DNA from: Fibrella arboris | GTDB taxonomy: Bacteria; Bacteroidota; Bacteroidia; Cytophagales; Spirosomataceae | Direction: 5' to 3' | DNA: 64,000 nt | NCBI RefSeq assembly: GCF_041321095.1 | Contig: NZ_JBGGWE010000005.1 | Coordinates: 124,001-188,000, forward strand | Shown: positions 7,585 through 16,141 of the stretch, one piece after another | Layout of the letters: each line of letters begins with the position of its first letter | Position numbering within the stretch: position 1 is the first letter of the stretch | Notes under the pieces: generated by a model | The model's input: only the letters and a program-made list of their open reading frames with translations | What the model was told of the DNA's origin: nothing | The model's database searches: none | Position numbers and translations under genes: made by a program

Positions 7585-8748
7585 CTACGGTTTCAGCACA
7601 ACCTTTACACAATCTTCTTTTTTCTCGCGGAAGATCTCGTAGCCGTGGGGGGCTTCAGACAGCGGCAGTCGGTGCGTAATGATATCGTCGAGCCTTACTT
7701 TTCCCTCCACAACGTACGACAACAGTTTGTCGATGTGCTTCTGCGCCGGTGCCTGACCACCTTTGATCGTAATGCCTTTGTCGAACAACTGGTGTAGCGG
7801 GAAATTGTCGAACGGTGAGCTGTATACGCCCAGGATCGTGACTACACCACCGCGGCGAACGGCACTCATACAGGCGAGCAGTACCTTATCAGATCCCTTT
7901 TCGAGGTTGATCACCGCCTTGGCACGATCGAGCAGGCTGCGGTCAGGTTCAAAGCCGACGCACTCGACACACACATCGGCTCCCCGACCGTTGGTCATGG
8001 CCCGGATCTGCTCTACCACGCTCTCGGCGTCTTCCCAGAGAATGGTTTCCACATTGGCCGTGGTTTTAGCCTTGTCGAGGCGGTATTGCAGCGTGTCGAC
8101 GATGACCACCCGCGCTGCCCCGCGCAGCCAGGCCGATTTTGCGGCCATGATCCCCACCGGACCCGAACCGAAAATGGCGATGGTTTCGCCGCCTTTCACA
8201 TCGGCCCAATCGATGCCAGAGTAGCCCGTCGGGAAAATATCGGTCAGGAAAAGTGCCTGCTCGTCGGTGAGCGAATCGGGAATGACACGGGGGCCGAAGT
8301 CGGCGTAAGGGACCCGCACATATTCGGCCTGTCCGCCGTTGTAGCCGCCATACAGATCCGTGTAGCCGAACAGCGCGCCTCCTTTCTGAGTCAGCAAGCC
8401 ACCTTCGGGGCCGTAATGTTCCGGGTTTGAGTTTTCGCAGTGGCCGGGTAGTTCATGGTTACAGAAGTAGCAGGTGCCACAGGCTACCGGAAACGGCACC
8501 ACCACACGGTCGCCAACTTTCAGCTTGCCGCCCACGCCCTTCCCCACTTCTTCCACGATGCCCATAAACTCATGACCGAGCACCATGGGCCGGGGCTGTG
8601 GAATACTGCCGTTATAGATGTGGAGGTCCGAGCCGCAAATGGCCGTGCTGGTTACGCGGATAATGGCATCGCGCTCGTGTTCAATGATCGGGTCGGGCAC
8701 TGTGTCGACACGAACGTCTTTCATGCCGTGAATCTGTAAGGCTTTCAT
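7585..8748 (-). CDS. Zinc-dependent alcohol dehydrogenase, formaldehyde-dehydrogenase-like
   Basis: 387 aa, medium-chain dehydrogenase. The catalytic zinc ligand Cys is at residue 38 (TAICGSDLH), followed by GHEFMGIVEEVG. The structural zinc loop is CGTCYFCNHELPGHC, and the Rossmann motif GSGPVGIMAAKSA binds NAD(P). The length and the insertion with ALFGYTDLYGGYNGGQAEY match the glutathione-independent formaldehyde dehydrogenase / threonine-dehydrogenase-like branch. It oxidises a small alcohol or hydrated aldehyde in the cytoplasm; the substrate is not certain. It stands alone, ends at the terminator 7530-7570, and has a gap of over 200 bases upstream. Confidence 0.9.
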   Translation of the reverse strand: MKALQIHGMKDVRVDTVPDPIIEHERDAIIRVTSTAICGSDLHIYNGSIPQPRPMVLGHEFMGIVEEVGKGVGGKLKVGDRVVVPFPVACGTCYFCNHELPGHCENSNPEHYGPEGGLLTQKGGALFGYTDLYGGYNGGQAEYVRVPYADFGPRVIPDSLTDEQALFLTDIFPTGYSGIDWADVKGGETIAIFGSGPVGIMAAKSAWLRGAARVVIVDTLQYRLDKAKTTANVETILWEDAESVVEQIRAMTNGRGADVCVECVGFEPDRSLLDRAKAVINLEKGSDKVLLACMSAVRRGGVVTILGVYSSPFDNFPLHQLFDKGITIKGGQAPAQKHIDKLLSYVVEGKVRLDDIITHRLPLSEAPHGYEIFREKKEDCVKVVLKP

Positions 8749-8974
8749 ACGAAGGAGGTATTGGTTTTGGTATTCGTTTGCTGACTGAACATCCCTACAT
8801 TCTAGTTGTTCGATTGTTTAACACGAATAATAAAGTATCCTATTTTACGCCCGCCAGCCCGAAAACAACGGCTGAGCCATGCCACACTTTTTTTTAGCAG
8901 GCTGTCCGATTCCTGGCTACCTATTCGTCTTAGTGTCGAAATCAGGTAATTTTCACCCAATCAAACCAGGTACT

Positions 8975-9331
8975 ATGGAAAAGTTCATGCTCATCTTTCA
9001 CTCGCCTAATTCACAAGCGCTTGCCTATCAGCAACCATCACCGGAAGAGATGCAGGCCGACATTCAGAAATGGAATCAATGGATTGGCGGTATTGCGGCG
9101 CAGGGCAGGCTGATTGGTTCCGAAGCCTTGATGCCGTTCGGCAAAGTCATGACCAACGGTGGTCAGGTAGTGACAGATGGCCCGTTCACGGAAGGGAAGG
9201 AGATTATTGGCGGCTACTCCTTGGTAACAGCCGCCAGCATCGACGAAGCCGTAGAACTGGGGCAGGGATGCCCTATGTTCGATACGGAAGGCGGTTCCGT
9301 AGAAGTTCGGCCCGTTGTTAACTTTGGGTAG
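8975..9331 (+). CDS. YCII-related (DGPF) protein, partner of the adjacent sigma factor
   Basis: 118 aa from ATG 8975 (MEKFMLIFHSPN), chosen because family members start MKxFMLI; an upstream in-frame start at 8879 adds residues unlike the family. The signature DGPFTEGKEIIGGYSLV is present. DGPF proteins are small ferredoxin-fold proteins repeatedly found beside ECF42 sigma factors. Here the sigma gene starts 14 bases downstream, so the pair is probably one transcript. A role as sensor or effector of the sigma factor is family inference. Confidence 0.88.
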   Translation: MEKFMLIFHSPNSQALAYQQPSPEEMQADIQKWNQWIGGIAAQGRLIGSEALMPFGKVMTNGGQVVTDGPFTEGKEIIGGYSLVTAASIDEAVELGQGCPMFDTEGGSVEVRPVVNFG

Positions 9332-9345
9332 TTTACAACCAGTTC

Positions 9346-10599
9346 ATGCCAGCACCGAACGAATCCGGCCAGTTAGTAGACCATCTGTTTCGTCACGAAG
9401 CAGGGCGGATGACGTCGGTGCTGGCCTATCGGCTAGGTGTCGCCCACCTCGATCTGGCCGAGGATATTGTGCACGACGCCATGATGCAGGCCCTGCAAAG
9501 CTGGCCGCTTCAGGGTATCCCCGACAACCCGCGTGCCTGGCTGTATCGGGTAGCTAACAACCGGGCGCTGGATGTGCTTCGTCGCGAAAACCGGTTTCAA
9601 CAGATCCGTACAGCCGCTGACTACCTACACCAGCAGGACACCAACGACGATATGGCACACCCCCTGTTTTTCGATGAGGCCATTACCGATAGTCAGCTTC
9701 GAATGCTGTTTGCCATCTGCCACCCGGCCATCGCGCCAGAATCGCAGACGGCAATGTGTCTCAAGATCCTGTGCGGGCTCAGCGTCCGCGAGATCGCAAA
9801 TGCCTTCCTGACCAGCGACGACACCATTGCCAAACGGATTTATCGGGCAAAAGAGAAAATCAAACAGGATGGTATTCAGCTCGATGTACCCACCGGAACG
9901 TACCTGGCCCCCCGGTTGGCATCCGTGCTTAAAACGATCTATCTGCTGTTTAATGAAGGGTATAATTCGTCGCATCCCGGCACGCTGATCAGGCGGGATT
10001 TATGCGAAGAAGCGATGCGGCTGGCCCTCTTGCTGACCGAAACACCCTATACACACGCGCCGACGGTTGACGCGCTGCTGGCGTTGATGTGTTTTCAGGT
10101 AGCCCGTTTCGAGGCCCGGACTGACGAGCAGGGGGCTATTGTGCTGCTAGCCGATCAGGATCGAAGCCGATGGAATCACCACCTTATTCGCAAAGGACAT
10201 ACGTACCTGCACCGATCGGCAGAAGGGAACGAGCTGACCGAATACCACCTCGAAGCAGGCATTGCCATGCTTCACAGCAGCGCACCGACCTACGCGGCCA
10301 CCAACTGGCCAACCATTCTACACTATTACGACCTGCTACTCGCTTATAAACCGTCGCCCGTCGTTGCGTTGCACCGGGCCGTCGCACTCGCCGAAGTAAC
10401 TGGCCCGCTGGCCGCTATAGCGGCCCTGATAACTATAAATGGGCTGGCAGGTAATCACCTCTACCACGCAGTGCTGGGCGATTTATACGAACGCACCGAT
10501 CAGCCGGGCCGGGCCCGGCAGCACTATCAACAAGCGCTCCAGCTGACCCAATCAACGGCGGAGAAGAAGCTATTAGCGCAAAAGATAGACCGGCTTTAA
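9346..10599 (+). CDS. ECF sigma factor, ECF42-type with C-terminal TPR-like extension
   Basis: 417 aa, about twice the size of a normal ECF sigma factor. Residues about 10-85 are region 2 (LAEDIVHDAMMQALQSWP, NPRAWLYRVANNRALDVLRR), about 115-170 region 4 (MCLKILCGLSVREIANAFLT, AKRIYRAKEKI). Residues 180-417 form an all-helical extension with TPR-like pairs (HAVLGDLYERTDQPGRARQH). That architecture and the DGPF gene just upstream match group ECF42, where the extension, not a membrane anti-sigma factor, is thought to control activity. No anti-sigma gene is visible here, consistent with this. Confidence 0.9.
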   Translation: MPAPNESGQLVDHLFRHEAGRMTSVLAYRLGVAHLDLAEDIVHDAMMQALQSWPLQGIPDNPRAWLYRVANNRALDVLRRENRFQQIRTAADYLHQQDTNDDMAHPLFFDEAITDSQLRMLFAICHPAIAPESQTAMCLKILCGLSVREIANAFLTSDDTIAKRIYRAKEKIKQDGIQLDVPTGTYLAPRLASVLKTIYLLFNEGYNSSHPGTLIRRDLCEEAMRLALLLTETPYTHAPTVDALLALMCFQVARFEARTDEQGAIVLLADQDRSRWNHHLIRKGHTYLHRSAEGNELTEYHLEAGIAMLHSSAPTYAATNWPTILHYYDLLLAYKPSPVVALHRAVALAEVTGPLAAIAALITINGLAGNHLYHAVLGDLYERTDQPGRARQHYQQALQLTQSTAEKKLLAQKIDRL

Positions 10600-10659
10600 C
10601 AGCTTGGCTATTGCCGAAGCAGCGGCTGTCTATCACCTTTGCGGTATACTGCCGAATCG

Positions 10660-11355
10660 ATGTACCTCAGCCGAACGACCCTGCTTTTCTCACTCCTCTT
10701 CTGCCTGATCCGGTTGGCAGCAATGGCACAATCAAGCCAGAAAAGTAAGCCCGCTGCTCGTTACAAGTACCTGCTCTACGTACCCAAAACATACACCAGC
10801 CGCAACGCCTATCCGCTGATCATTTACCTGCATGGTGGCTCGCAACGGGGCACCGACCTAAATAAACTAAAAGAGTATGGCCCGCCGCACGCTCTGGAAC
10901 AGGGGTTGACCGTCGACGCGATCGTCGCTTCACCCCAATGCCCCGACGGCAAGTTCTGGTCGACCGACAACTGGTTCGACTCGCTCTACACCGAACTGAC
11001 CACCCAGTATCGGATTGACCCAAAACGGGTGTACCTGACGGGCGTCAGCATGGGGGGCTATGGCACCTGGCAAACGGCGGTGGCCTACCCCAACACGTTT
11101 GCCGCCATTGCGCCGCTCTGCGGTGGCTGCGACGACTCGACCCAGGTTTGCCAGATCAGGCACGTACCTGTCTGGGCCTTTCACGGTACTGCCGACGATC
11201 TTGTTCCCTTCGACGAAACTGCCCGACTCGTCCGGCGACTGAAGGCCTGCGCGGGCAATGTCCGGTTTGCCGAGCTTGCCGGAAAAGGGCACGATATTCT
11301 GTACCTCTACGATAACAAAAAACTGTACAACTGGCTACTCAAACAGCATAAGTAG
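10660..11355 (+). CDS. Secreted alpha/beta-hydrolase (esterase/prolyl-oligopeptidase-like)
   Basis: 231 aa from ATG 10660; a TTG at 10639 would extend it by 7 codons. A signal peptide (LLFSLLFCLIRLAAMAQ) is followed by an alpha/beta-hydrolase core: oxyanion region YLHGGSQRG, nucleophile elbow GVSMGGYG with Ser near residue 130, FHGTADDLVPF for the acid and GKGHDILYL for the His. This matches the PHB-depolymerase/feruloyl-esterase-like hydrolases common in Bacteroidota. It lies downstream of the ECF42 gene on the same strand (60-base gap) but a functional link is not shown. Confidence 0.85.
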   Translation: MYLSRTTLLFSLLFCLIRLAAMAQSSQKSKPAARYKYLLYVPKTYTSRNAYPLIIYLHGGSQRGTDLNKLKEYGPPHALEQGLTVDAIVASPQCPDGKFWSTDNWFDSLYTELTTQYRIDPKRVYLTGVSMGGYGTWQTAVAYPNTFAAIAPLCGGCDDSTQVCQIRHVPVWAFHGTADDLVPFDETARLVRRLKACAGNVRFAELAGKGHDILYLYDNKKLYNWLLKQHK

Positions 11356-11369
11356 CTGACCTAAAGGCA

Positions 11370-11558
11370 TTACGACTGGGGCGGATTGCGTTTTGCCCAG
11401 TTATAACCAGCAATGGCTACGGCAATCAGTACAACACCATAGATAAACTTATACCGATACATCGGCGCCAGGGGGTTAGCACTGCCCAGAATATGCACGA
11501 ACTGAAGCACGCCCAGCGCGGCAAGACATCCAATTATCAGCTTGTTTCCAGTCGTCAT
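11370..11558 (-). CDS. Small membrane protein, two helices
   Basis: 62 aa with two hydrophobic helices (LIIGCLAALGVLQFVHILG and FIYGVVLIAVAIAGYNWA) and a basic tail. Conserved-looking but not a family I can name. The gap between it and the MFS transporter downstream of its start (11559-11801, about 240 bases) has no gene I can support; the short open frames there have no coding character. Confidence 0.55.
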   Translation of the reverse strand: MTTGNKLIIGCLAALGVLQFVHILGSANPLAPMYRYKFIYGVVLIAVAIAGYNWAKRNPPQS

Positions 11559-11801
11559 AACGCTTCAATAGATCGTGGCCATACTAGGCTGTTACGCGCC
11601 GATTGAGGGGCTACCATCCACTCAACCAATAGACAGTACTTGCTTGTCTCCAATCGCTGTTATCGTTCTAAACGGATTCCGTTTACTTCTCGTCGAATGG
11701 ATTGGCTGGCGTTGCTACTCCGTTTTCTGGTTGCTACCCAGCTTATGGGGAGGCGTTCTGTTTTTAAGGAGCAGCGCCCATAGCACGCCTGGCCAATATA
11801 G

Positions 11802-13139
11802 TTAGTCCAGATTCTTGGATGGAATAGTAAAGGCCGACACTCCAGCAATCAATAATGGGACTGAAAACAGGCAGAACAGCAGCGCAAAGCTCAGGCCGGC
11901 GTCAGACAGAACCCCGAAAAGGGCAGGCCCCAGAATAGCCCCGAAACGGCCGATGCCCATGGCCAGGCCAACACCGGTGGTGCGTATAGCCGCCGGATAA
12001 ACGCGGGCGGCGGTTGGGTAGTACCCATTGAACCCTCCCTGCACAAAAACGCCGATCAGGAAGGTCATGACAAACATCAACAGGTACGTCATCGGCAGAT
12101 TGGCGTAGAGCACCATCACACTGAAGGCAATGACCATAAACGACAGAATTAATCGGCGGAGGCCCACACGCGCAGCCACGACCCCGAAAAGAAGGCTGCC
12201 CAAAAACGCGCCGACATTGAGTGCCGTACCTACATAGGTTGCCAGTTGGAAGGGCATCCCGGCATCCTTAGCCAATGCTGGTACCCAGCTCATCAGCGTA
12301 TAGAGGGTGATGAAGCCAAAGAAAACGCCTACCCACAGCCGAAGCGTAGACGCCCGGTATTCAGGGGTAAACAACACCTTCAGGGGCACAATAGCCCTGG
12401 AATCATTCACAGGGGGCAAAAAATCGAGTGTAGGCTGGCTCATGCGGATCAAAAGCCGATTGATCTGCCGGTGCGCATGTCTGGGTTGACGCCCGGCCAG
12501 AAAAGCGAGCGATTCGGGCATGAATAGTACGATACACACCAGCATAAGCGCCGACACGACCCCTGCCGCCAGGAAAGCCGACCGCCAGCCAAACAGCGGA
12601 ATGGCCCAGGCCGTGAAAAAACCTGCCAGAATTGCTCCGATTGGCCAGCCCGCCTGCACCAGCCCGACGTTGACATCGCGCCGTTTATGGTTGGAAAACT
12701 CCGCCGCCACAGCCGCCAGATTGGGTAGTATACCGCCAATACCCAGGCCCGTCACGAACCGCATCAGCAGCAATTGAGCATACGACCCAATAACAGACGA
12801 CAGCAACATACCGCTGGTAATCAGAGCGAGTGAGTAAATAAAGAGCGACCGCCGCCCGATCTTATCGCCAAATGGAGCCAGGAAAAAGCAGCCGACCGTC
12901 ATGCCTGCCAACCCTACGCTGAACACGTATCCCAATTCACTTTTCGAGAGCCCCCATTCACGAACAATTTCGGAACCTGTAAACGAGACAACAAGCACAT
13001 CGATCCCGTCATTCATGTTCAGAATGAAGCAGATAGCGACCATCAGCACCTGAAACGGGCTCATCGGGCTATCGTCAATCAGTTGTTTAAGGTCAGCCTG
13101 GACGGTTTCGGCGGTAGCGACCTGGTTTACTACAGGCAT
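11802..13139 (-). CDS. MFS transporter, AAHS (aromatic acid:H+ symporter)-like
   Basis: 445 aa with twelve membrane segments. DGIDVLVVSFTG in helix 1, GDKIGRRSLF in the 2-3 loop, and RFVTGLGIGGILPN in helix 4 are the pattern of AAHS-family transporters (PcaK, BenK, MhpT). It is inner-membrane and proton-coupled. The dehydrogenase gene begins upstream on the same strand and ends 39 bases before this start, so the two probably form an operon in which the transporter supplies the dehydrogenase's substrate or a related acid. No ring-cleavage genes are in view, so an aromatic substrate is not established. Confidence 0.85.
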   Translation of the reverse strand: MPVVNQVATAETVQADLKQLIDDSPMSPFQVLMVAICFILNMNDGIDVLVVSFTGSEIVREWGLSKSELGYVFSVGLAGMTVGCFFLAPFGDKIGRRSLFIYSLALITSGMLLSSVIGSYAQLLLMRFVTGLGIGGILPNLAAVAAEFSNHKRRDVNVGLVQAGWPIGAILAGFFTAWAIPLFGWRSAFLAAGVVSALMLVCIVLFMPESLAFLAGRQPRHAHRQINRLLIRMSQPTLDFLPPVNDSRAIVPLKVLFTPEYRASTLRLWVGVFFGFITLYTLMSWVPALAKDAGMPFQLATYVGTALNVGAFLGSLLFGVVAARVGLRRLILSFMVIAFSVMVLYANLPMTYLLMFVMTFLIGVFVQGGFNGYYPTAARVYPAAIRTTGVGLAMGIGRFGAILGPALFGVLSDAGLSFALLFCLFSVPLLIAGVSAFTIPSKNLD

Positions 13140-13178
13140 ACGGATAGATTCAGTAATACGGTAGGTAAGGCTATTGAA

Positions 13179-14192
13179 CTAGATCGTGATCAGAATTTTG
13201 GTCGCTTCACCCAGCGCGGCTGTTTCCAGCGCCTGCTGTAAATCATTGAGCGTAACCTGACTGGAAATAATAAAACCCGGCCGAACTACTCCTGAGCTGA
13301 TCAATTGAATGGTTCGCCGGAAGTCGGCGGGGTGGTCATAAACGATCGAAGGCACCAGGTGAATTCCTTCGCGGGCAATTTTTAGAGGCGTGAACGCCGC
13401 AGCATCCCCCGACAGCCCAACCAGGACTACCTCTGACCCACGCGGAGCCGCCGCCATGGCCAATGATGCAGTAGCAGCCACCCCGGCACACTCAAATACA
13501 GCGCAGACCTCATTGGCTAGCCACGCTTCGGCCAGGGCCTTATGCGGCTCGTCGGGGGTACCAGCCGACACGAATGCCACCGCGCCCATCGACTCGGCCA
13601 GCCGACGTTTAGTGGCGCTGAGCTCAGTAACGACCACCCGGTACCCCAACGCTAACCCAAGGTGCGTCAACAACAGGCCGATAGCCCCCAGACCAATCAC
13701 GGCGATCGTGTCGCCCGGTTTGGCACTTGAGGCCAGCAGCGCATGAACAGCAACAGCCATTGGCTCAATAGTCACGGCATCCGCATCGGTGATGGTGTCA
13801 GGTACGTGCCAGCAAAAATCGGCCGGCAAGACAATATACTCGGCAAAACAACCCGCTTCATTCACGCCGATGACCCGCTTGTTCACACAGATCGTACCCC
13901 GGCCAGACCAGCAATACCGGCATTGACGACAGGGAATGTTGGGCTCTATGACAACCCGTTCGCCCACAGACCGTCCTGTTACACCCGCCCCCAGTTGATC
14001 AATATGCCCCAACCCCTCGTGGCCGATGATGGTCGGTTTCGGCAGTAGCCGGTGGCCCAGAAACAGATGCACATCTGACCCGCATATGCCAACCGTTTTG
14101 AGCTTTATCCGCACCTCGCCGGGACCTGGTTCGGGTACAGACACGTTGTGGAACTGAATCTGATTAGGGGTTTGTAAGAATGCCGCTTTCAT
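13179..14192 (-). CDS. Zinc-dependent alcohol dehydrogenase, sorbitol/threonine-dehydrogenase-like
   Basis: 337 aa from ATG 14192 (MKAAFLQTPNQ); seven extra codons are possible from 14213. The catalytic zinc Cys is at 37 (VGICGSDVH), GHEGLGHIDQLG follows, and the structural zinc site is CRQCRYCWSGRGTIC. The NAD-binding motif is GLGAIGLLLTHLG. It resembles the polyol/threonine dehydrogenase branch and is diverged from the other dehydrogenase in this window. Probable operon with the downstream MFS gene. It most likely oxidises a sugar-derived alcohol or hydroxy acid (inference). Confidence 0.88.
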   Translation of the reverse strand: MKAAFLQTPNQIQFHNVSVPEPGPGEVRIKLKTVGICGSDVHLFLGHRLLPKPTIIGHEGLGHIDQLGAGVTGRSVGERVVIEPNIPCRQCRYCWSGRGTICVNKRVIGVNEAGCFAEYIVLPADFCWHVPDTITDADAVTIEPMAVAVHALLASSAKPGDTIAVIGLGAIGLLLTHLGLALGYRVVVTELSATKRRLAESMGAVAFVSAGTPDEPHKALAEAWLANEVCAVFECAGVAATASLAMAAAPRGSEVVLVGLSGDAAAFTPLKIAREGIHLVPSIVYDHPADFRRTIQLISSGVVRPGFIISSQVTLNDLQQALETAALGEATKILITI

Positions 14193-14373
14193 GGCCGATT
14201 GTGCTATTTCCACCTGTTTGAGCTGGCAATATACCGACTTGCCACTCGGAATGAGCGCTCGTTCATCCCTCCTTTCGCCCGGTTTACCCCGCCAAACGGC
14301 TCATTGACGCCCCATTTTCAGCGCGACGGCCGGCAAATGGCTAGGTTTACCGGCATAACCAACCGGCTACTCC

Positions 14374-14850
14374 ATGAGCATTTCCTATCTAGTCCTCTCG
14401 TTATTTATCCTGAACCTGGGCACTGCTTTTGGCGCCGGGCTCTACGAAACCCAACTCGTTCTCCCGCACTGGTTCCCAAAAGCTGCCGCGTCTGGTTATC
14501 GGGTCGATCCGGAGGCGATGCATCGGCTAGATTCTGGCCGGAAATTCTGGGCCTTCGTTACCACGGTGCCCCTCACTCTTTTAACATTGGCTAATGTATA
14601 CATGGCGTTGCAGACCACTCATCCCGGGACCACCTGGTGGCTGGCCGCGACACTGATTACACTCGTGGAACGGCTGTCGACCTTCGCTTTTTTTATCCCG
14701 ACGATCATCCGCTTACAGCGAACCGATCAGGTAACACCAGCTCAGACAAACCGTATGGTCAGCGCCTGGCTTGGGATCAATTACATCCGCAACGGCCTAA
14801 CGCTTCTTGCTTTCTTACTGGCGCTCAAGGCCTTTTCACTGGTTGCCTAA
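14374..14850 (+). CDS. Conserved four-helix membrane protein (DUF1772-like)
   Basis: 158 aa with four hydrophobic segments (SYLVLSLFILNLGTAFGAGL, FVTTVPLTLLTLANVYMAL, WWLAATLITLVERLSTFAFF, YIRNGLTLLAFLLALKAF) and a soluble loop after helix 1. The pattern, with GLYETQLVLPHWF in the loop and WFPxxx-like residues, resembles DUF1772 proteins. Function unknown. It is divergent from the dehydrogenase/MFS pair with about 180 bases between. The 150 bases after it hold nothing I can identify. Confidence 0.6.
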   Translation: MSISYLVLSLFILNLGTAFGAGLYETQLVLPHWFPKAAASGYRVDPEAMHRLDSGRKFWAFVTTVPLTLLTLANVYMALQTTHPGTTWWLAATLITLVERLSTFAFFIPTIIRLQRTDQVTPAQTNRMVSAWLGINYIRNGLTLLAFLLALKAFSLVA

Positions 14851-15001
14851 GCAAGCTACGCCACCGTCGTAACGACTGATCAGTAAGAGGTCCAGCGTTG
14901 CTCCTTAATGTTTCTTATATCAGAGTGCTCAGTTTGCCAAGCTGGGCAGTAAACAACCTGATTAACAGCCAGCTATCGGTAAAATCCTTTCATACAGACG
15001 T

Positions 15002-15508
15002 ATGCACCCAACAACCGGTAAGCCGTTCAGGCAACCACGAATTGAAACGATCATGGCGAAAACGCTGGCAGGCACGCGACTAACGATGTCTCTGGTGGCT
15101 AATAAAACGGGTGAGCTTTGGCGTGCGTTCATGCCACTTCGGCATCTGATCACCAATCGGCTGACAACGGATCTGGTCTCGCTGCAAACGTATCCCCAGC
15201 ACTATTTCGAGGCTTTCAATCCAGCTATCGAGTTCGAGAAATGGGCGTTGGCGGAGGTAGCCGATACTGCCAATCTACCCAGCGGACTGCTCCCTTTTAC
15301 GTTGCCAGGCGGGTTGTACGCCGTTTTTCTACATCAGGGAGCCAGCACTGATACCCGCACCATCCAGTACATTTTCACGACCTGGTTGCCAGCCTCCGGC
15401 TACGAACTGGATGACCGCCCCCATTTTGAGGTGCTGGGTGCCCACTACAGGAACGACCATCCAGACTCAGAAGAAGAGCTATGGATACCCATCCGGCCGA
15501 GAGCCTGA
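15002..15508 (+). CDS. GyrI-like (AraC effector-binding) domain protein
   Basis: 168 aa. The stretch from about residue 20 has the GyrI/AraC-effector pattern: an early LAGTRLTMSL strand, LWRAFMPLRH helix, PFTLPGGLYAVFLHQG strand and a late YELDDRPHFEVLGAHYRND segment ending ELWIPIRP. Such domains bind small hydrophobic or amphipathic molecules. No DNA-binding domain is attached, so it is a standalone ligand-binding protein, as in SbmC-type family members. The start at ATG 15002 is plausible; ATG 15053 (MAKTLAGTRL) is an equally good alternative. Confidence 0.75.
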   Translation: MHPTTGKPFRQPRIETIMAKTLAGTRLTMSLVANKTGELWRAFMPLRHLITNRLTTDLVSLQTYPQHYFEAFNPAIEFEKWALAEVADTANLPSGLLPFTLPGGLYAVFLHQGASTDTRTIQYIFTTWLPASGYELDDRPHFEVLGAHYRNDHPDSEEELWIPIRPRA

Positions 15509-15613
15509 AACCAGTTGATTTTTCCATTTACTACGTACCTGGCCTTCCCGGTTACCGTAGACGTAGTGCCACCGGCCCAGGCCCCTTCATCGCCGATTTG
15601 CCTGGCTCCTGCT

Positions 15614-15976
15614 TTATCCCTTGACATATGGGTTCTGAATGATGCCCAGCGTGTTGCCAAACGGATCGGTTACCGTTGCCACGATAATCCCATCACCTAC
15701 ATCCTGCGGTTCCTGTTGCGCGGTGGCTCCCAGATCCAGTAGTTGCTGCCAAGTGGCGGCCAGATCCGTTACGCCCCAATACGTAACAGGCGTTCCCGAC
15801 GCAGGTGCTGTGTCAGGGTCTAAGCCCAGCTCGTAACCACCTACATTGAAGCCGACATAAAAGGGTTCGTCGAAATAGGGATCGATACCAAGAAAAGCTG
15901 CATACCAGGCTTTCACCTGATCAAGATTAGGGGCGGCGTAAATGGCGGTTCGTAAGCCGAGCAGAGAAGATGACAT
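15614..15976 (-). CDS. VOC-family (glyoxalase/bleomycin-resistance fold) protein
   Basis: 120 aa, one VOC domain with paired beta-alpha-beta-beta-beta modules: LRTAIYAAPNLDQVKAWYAA at the N-terminus, YELGLDPDT mid-protein, and VTDPFGNTLGIIQNP at the C-terminus, the usual motif carrying a metal-ligand or near-ligand position. These proteins are metal-dependent lyases, dioxygenases or binding proteins. It is convergent with the GyrI-like gene. Specific activity is unknown. Confidence 0.85.
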   Translation of the reverse strand: MSSSLLGLRTAIYAAPNLDQVKAWYAAFLGIDPYFDEPFYVGFNVGGYELGLDPDTAPASGTPVTYWGVTDLAATWQQLLDLGATAQQEPQDVGDGIIVATVTDPFGNTLGIIQNPYVKG

Positions 15977-16141
15977 GCTGGTTAATCGGAGGAGTTAGTA
16001 CGGAACAAAACTAGTGCGAATCAACCATTTTTCGCTTTGGTCGTCCTTGCTTTTCACCCCATTTAGTGTCACTTAAGAATGGCTCTACCAATCAGCACTA
16101 TGGCTCATTTACACACCTGCCCCCAGCCTGTATGCAGCCGC

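Noticed and set aside
8752..8759. AAGGAGGT, a perfect Shine-Dalgarno on the plus strand
   Set aside because: The only start after it closes within eight codons, and Bacteroidota seldom use such sites; chance match upstream of a minus-strand gene.
11575..11805. 76-codon plus-strand frame in the gap before the AAHS transporter
   Set aside because: No start context, no domain, and a competing frame on the other strand; treated as non-coding.
15530..15567. ACTACGT/ACGTAGT inverted repeat between convergent genes
   Set aside because: Arms of 7 bases with a 24-base loop and no T-run; too weak to call a terminator. It contains a copy of the recurrent word.
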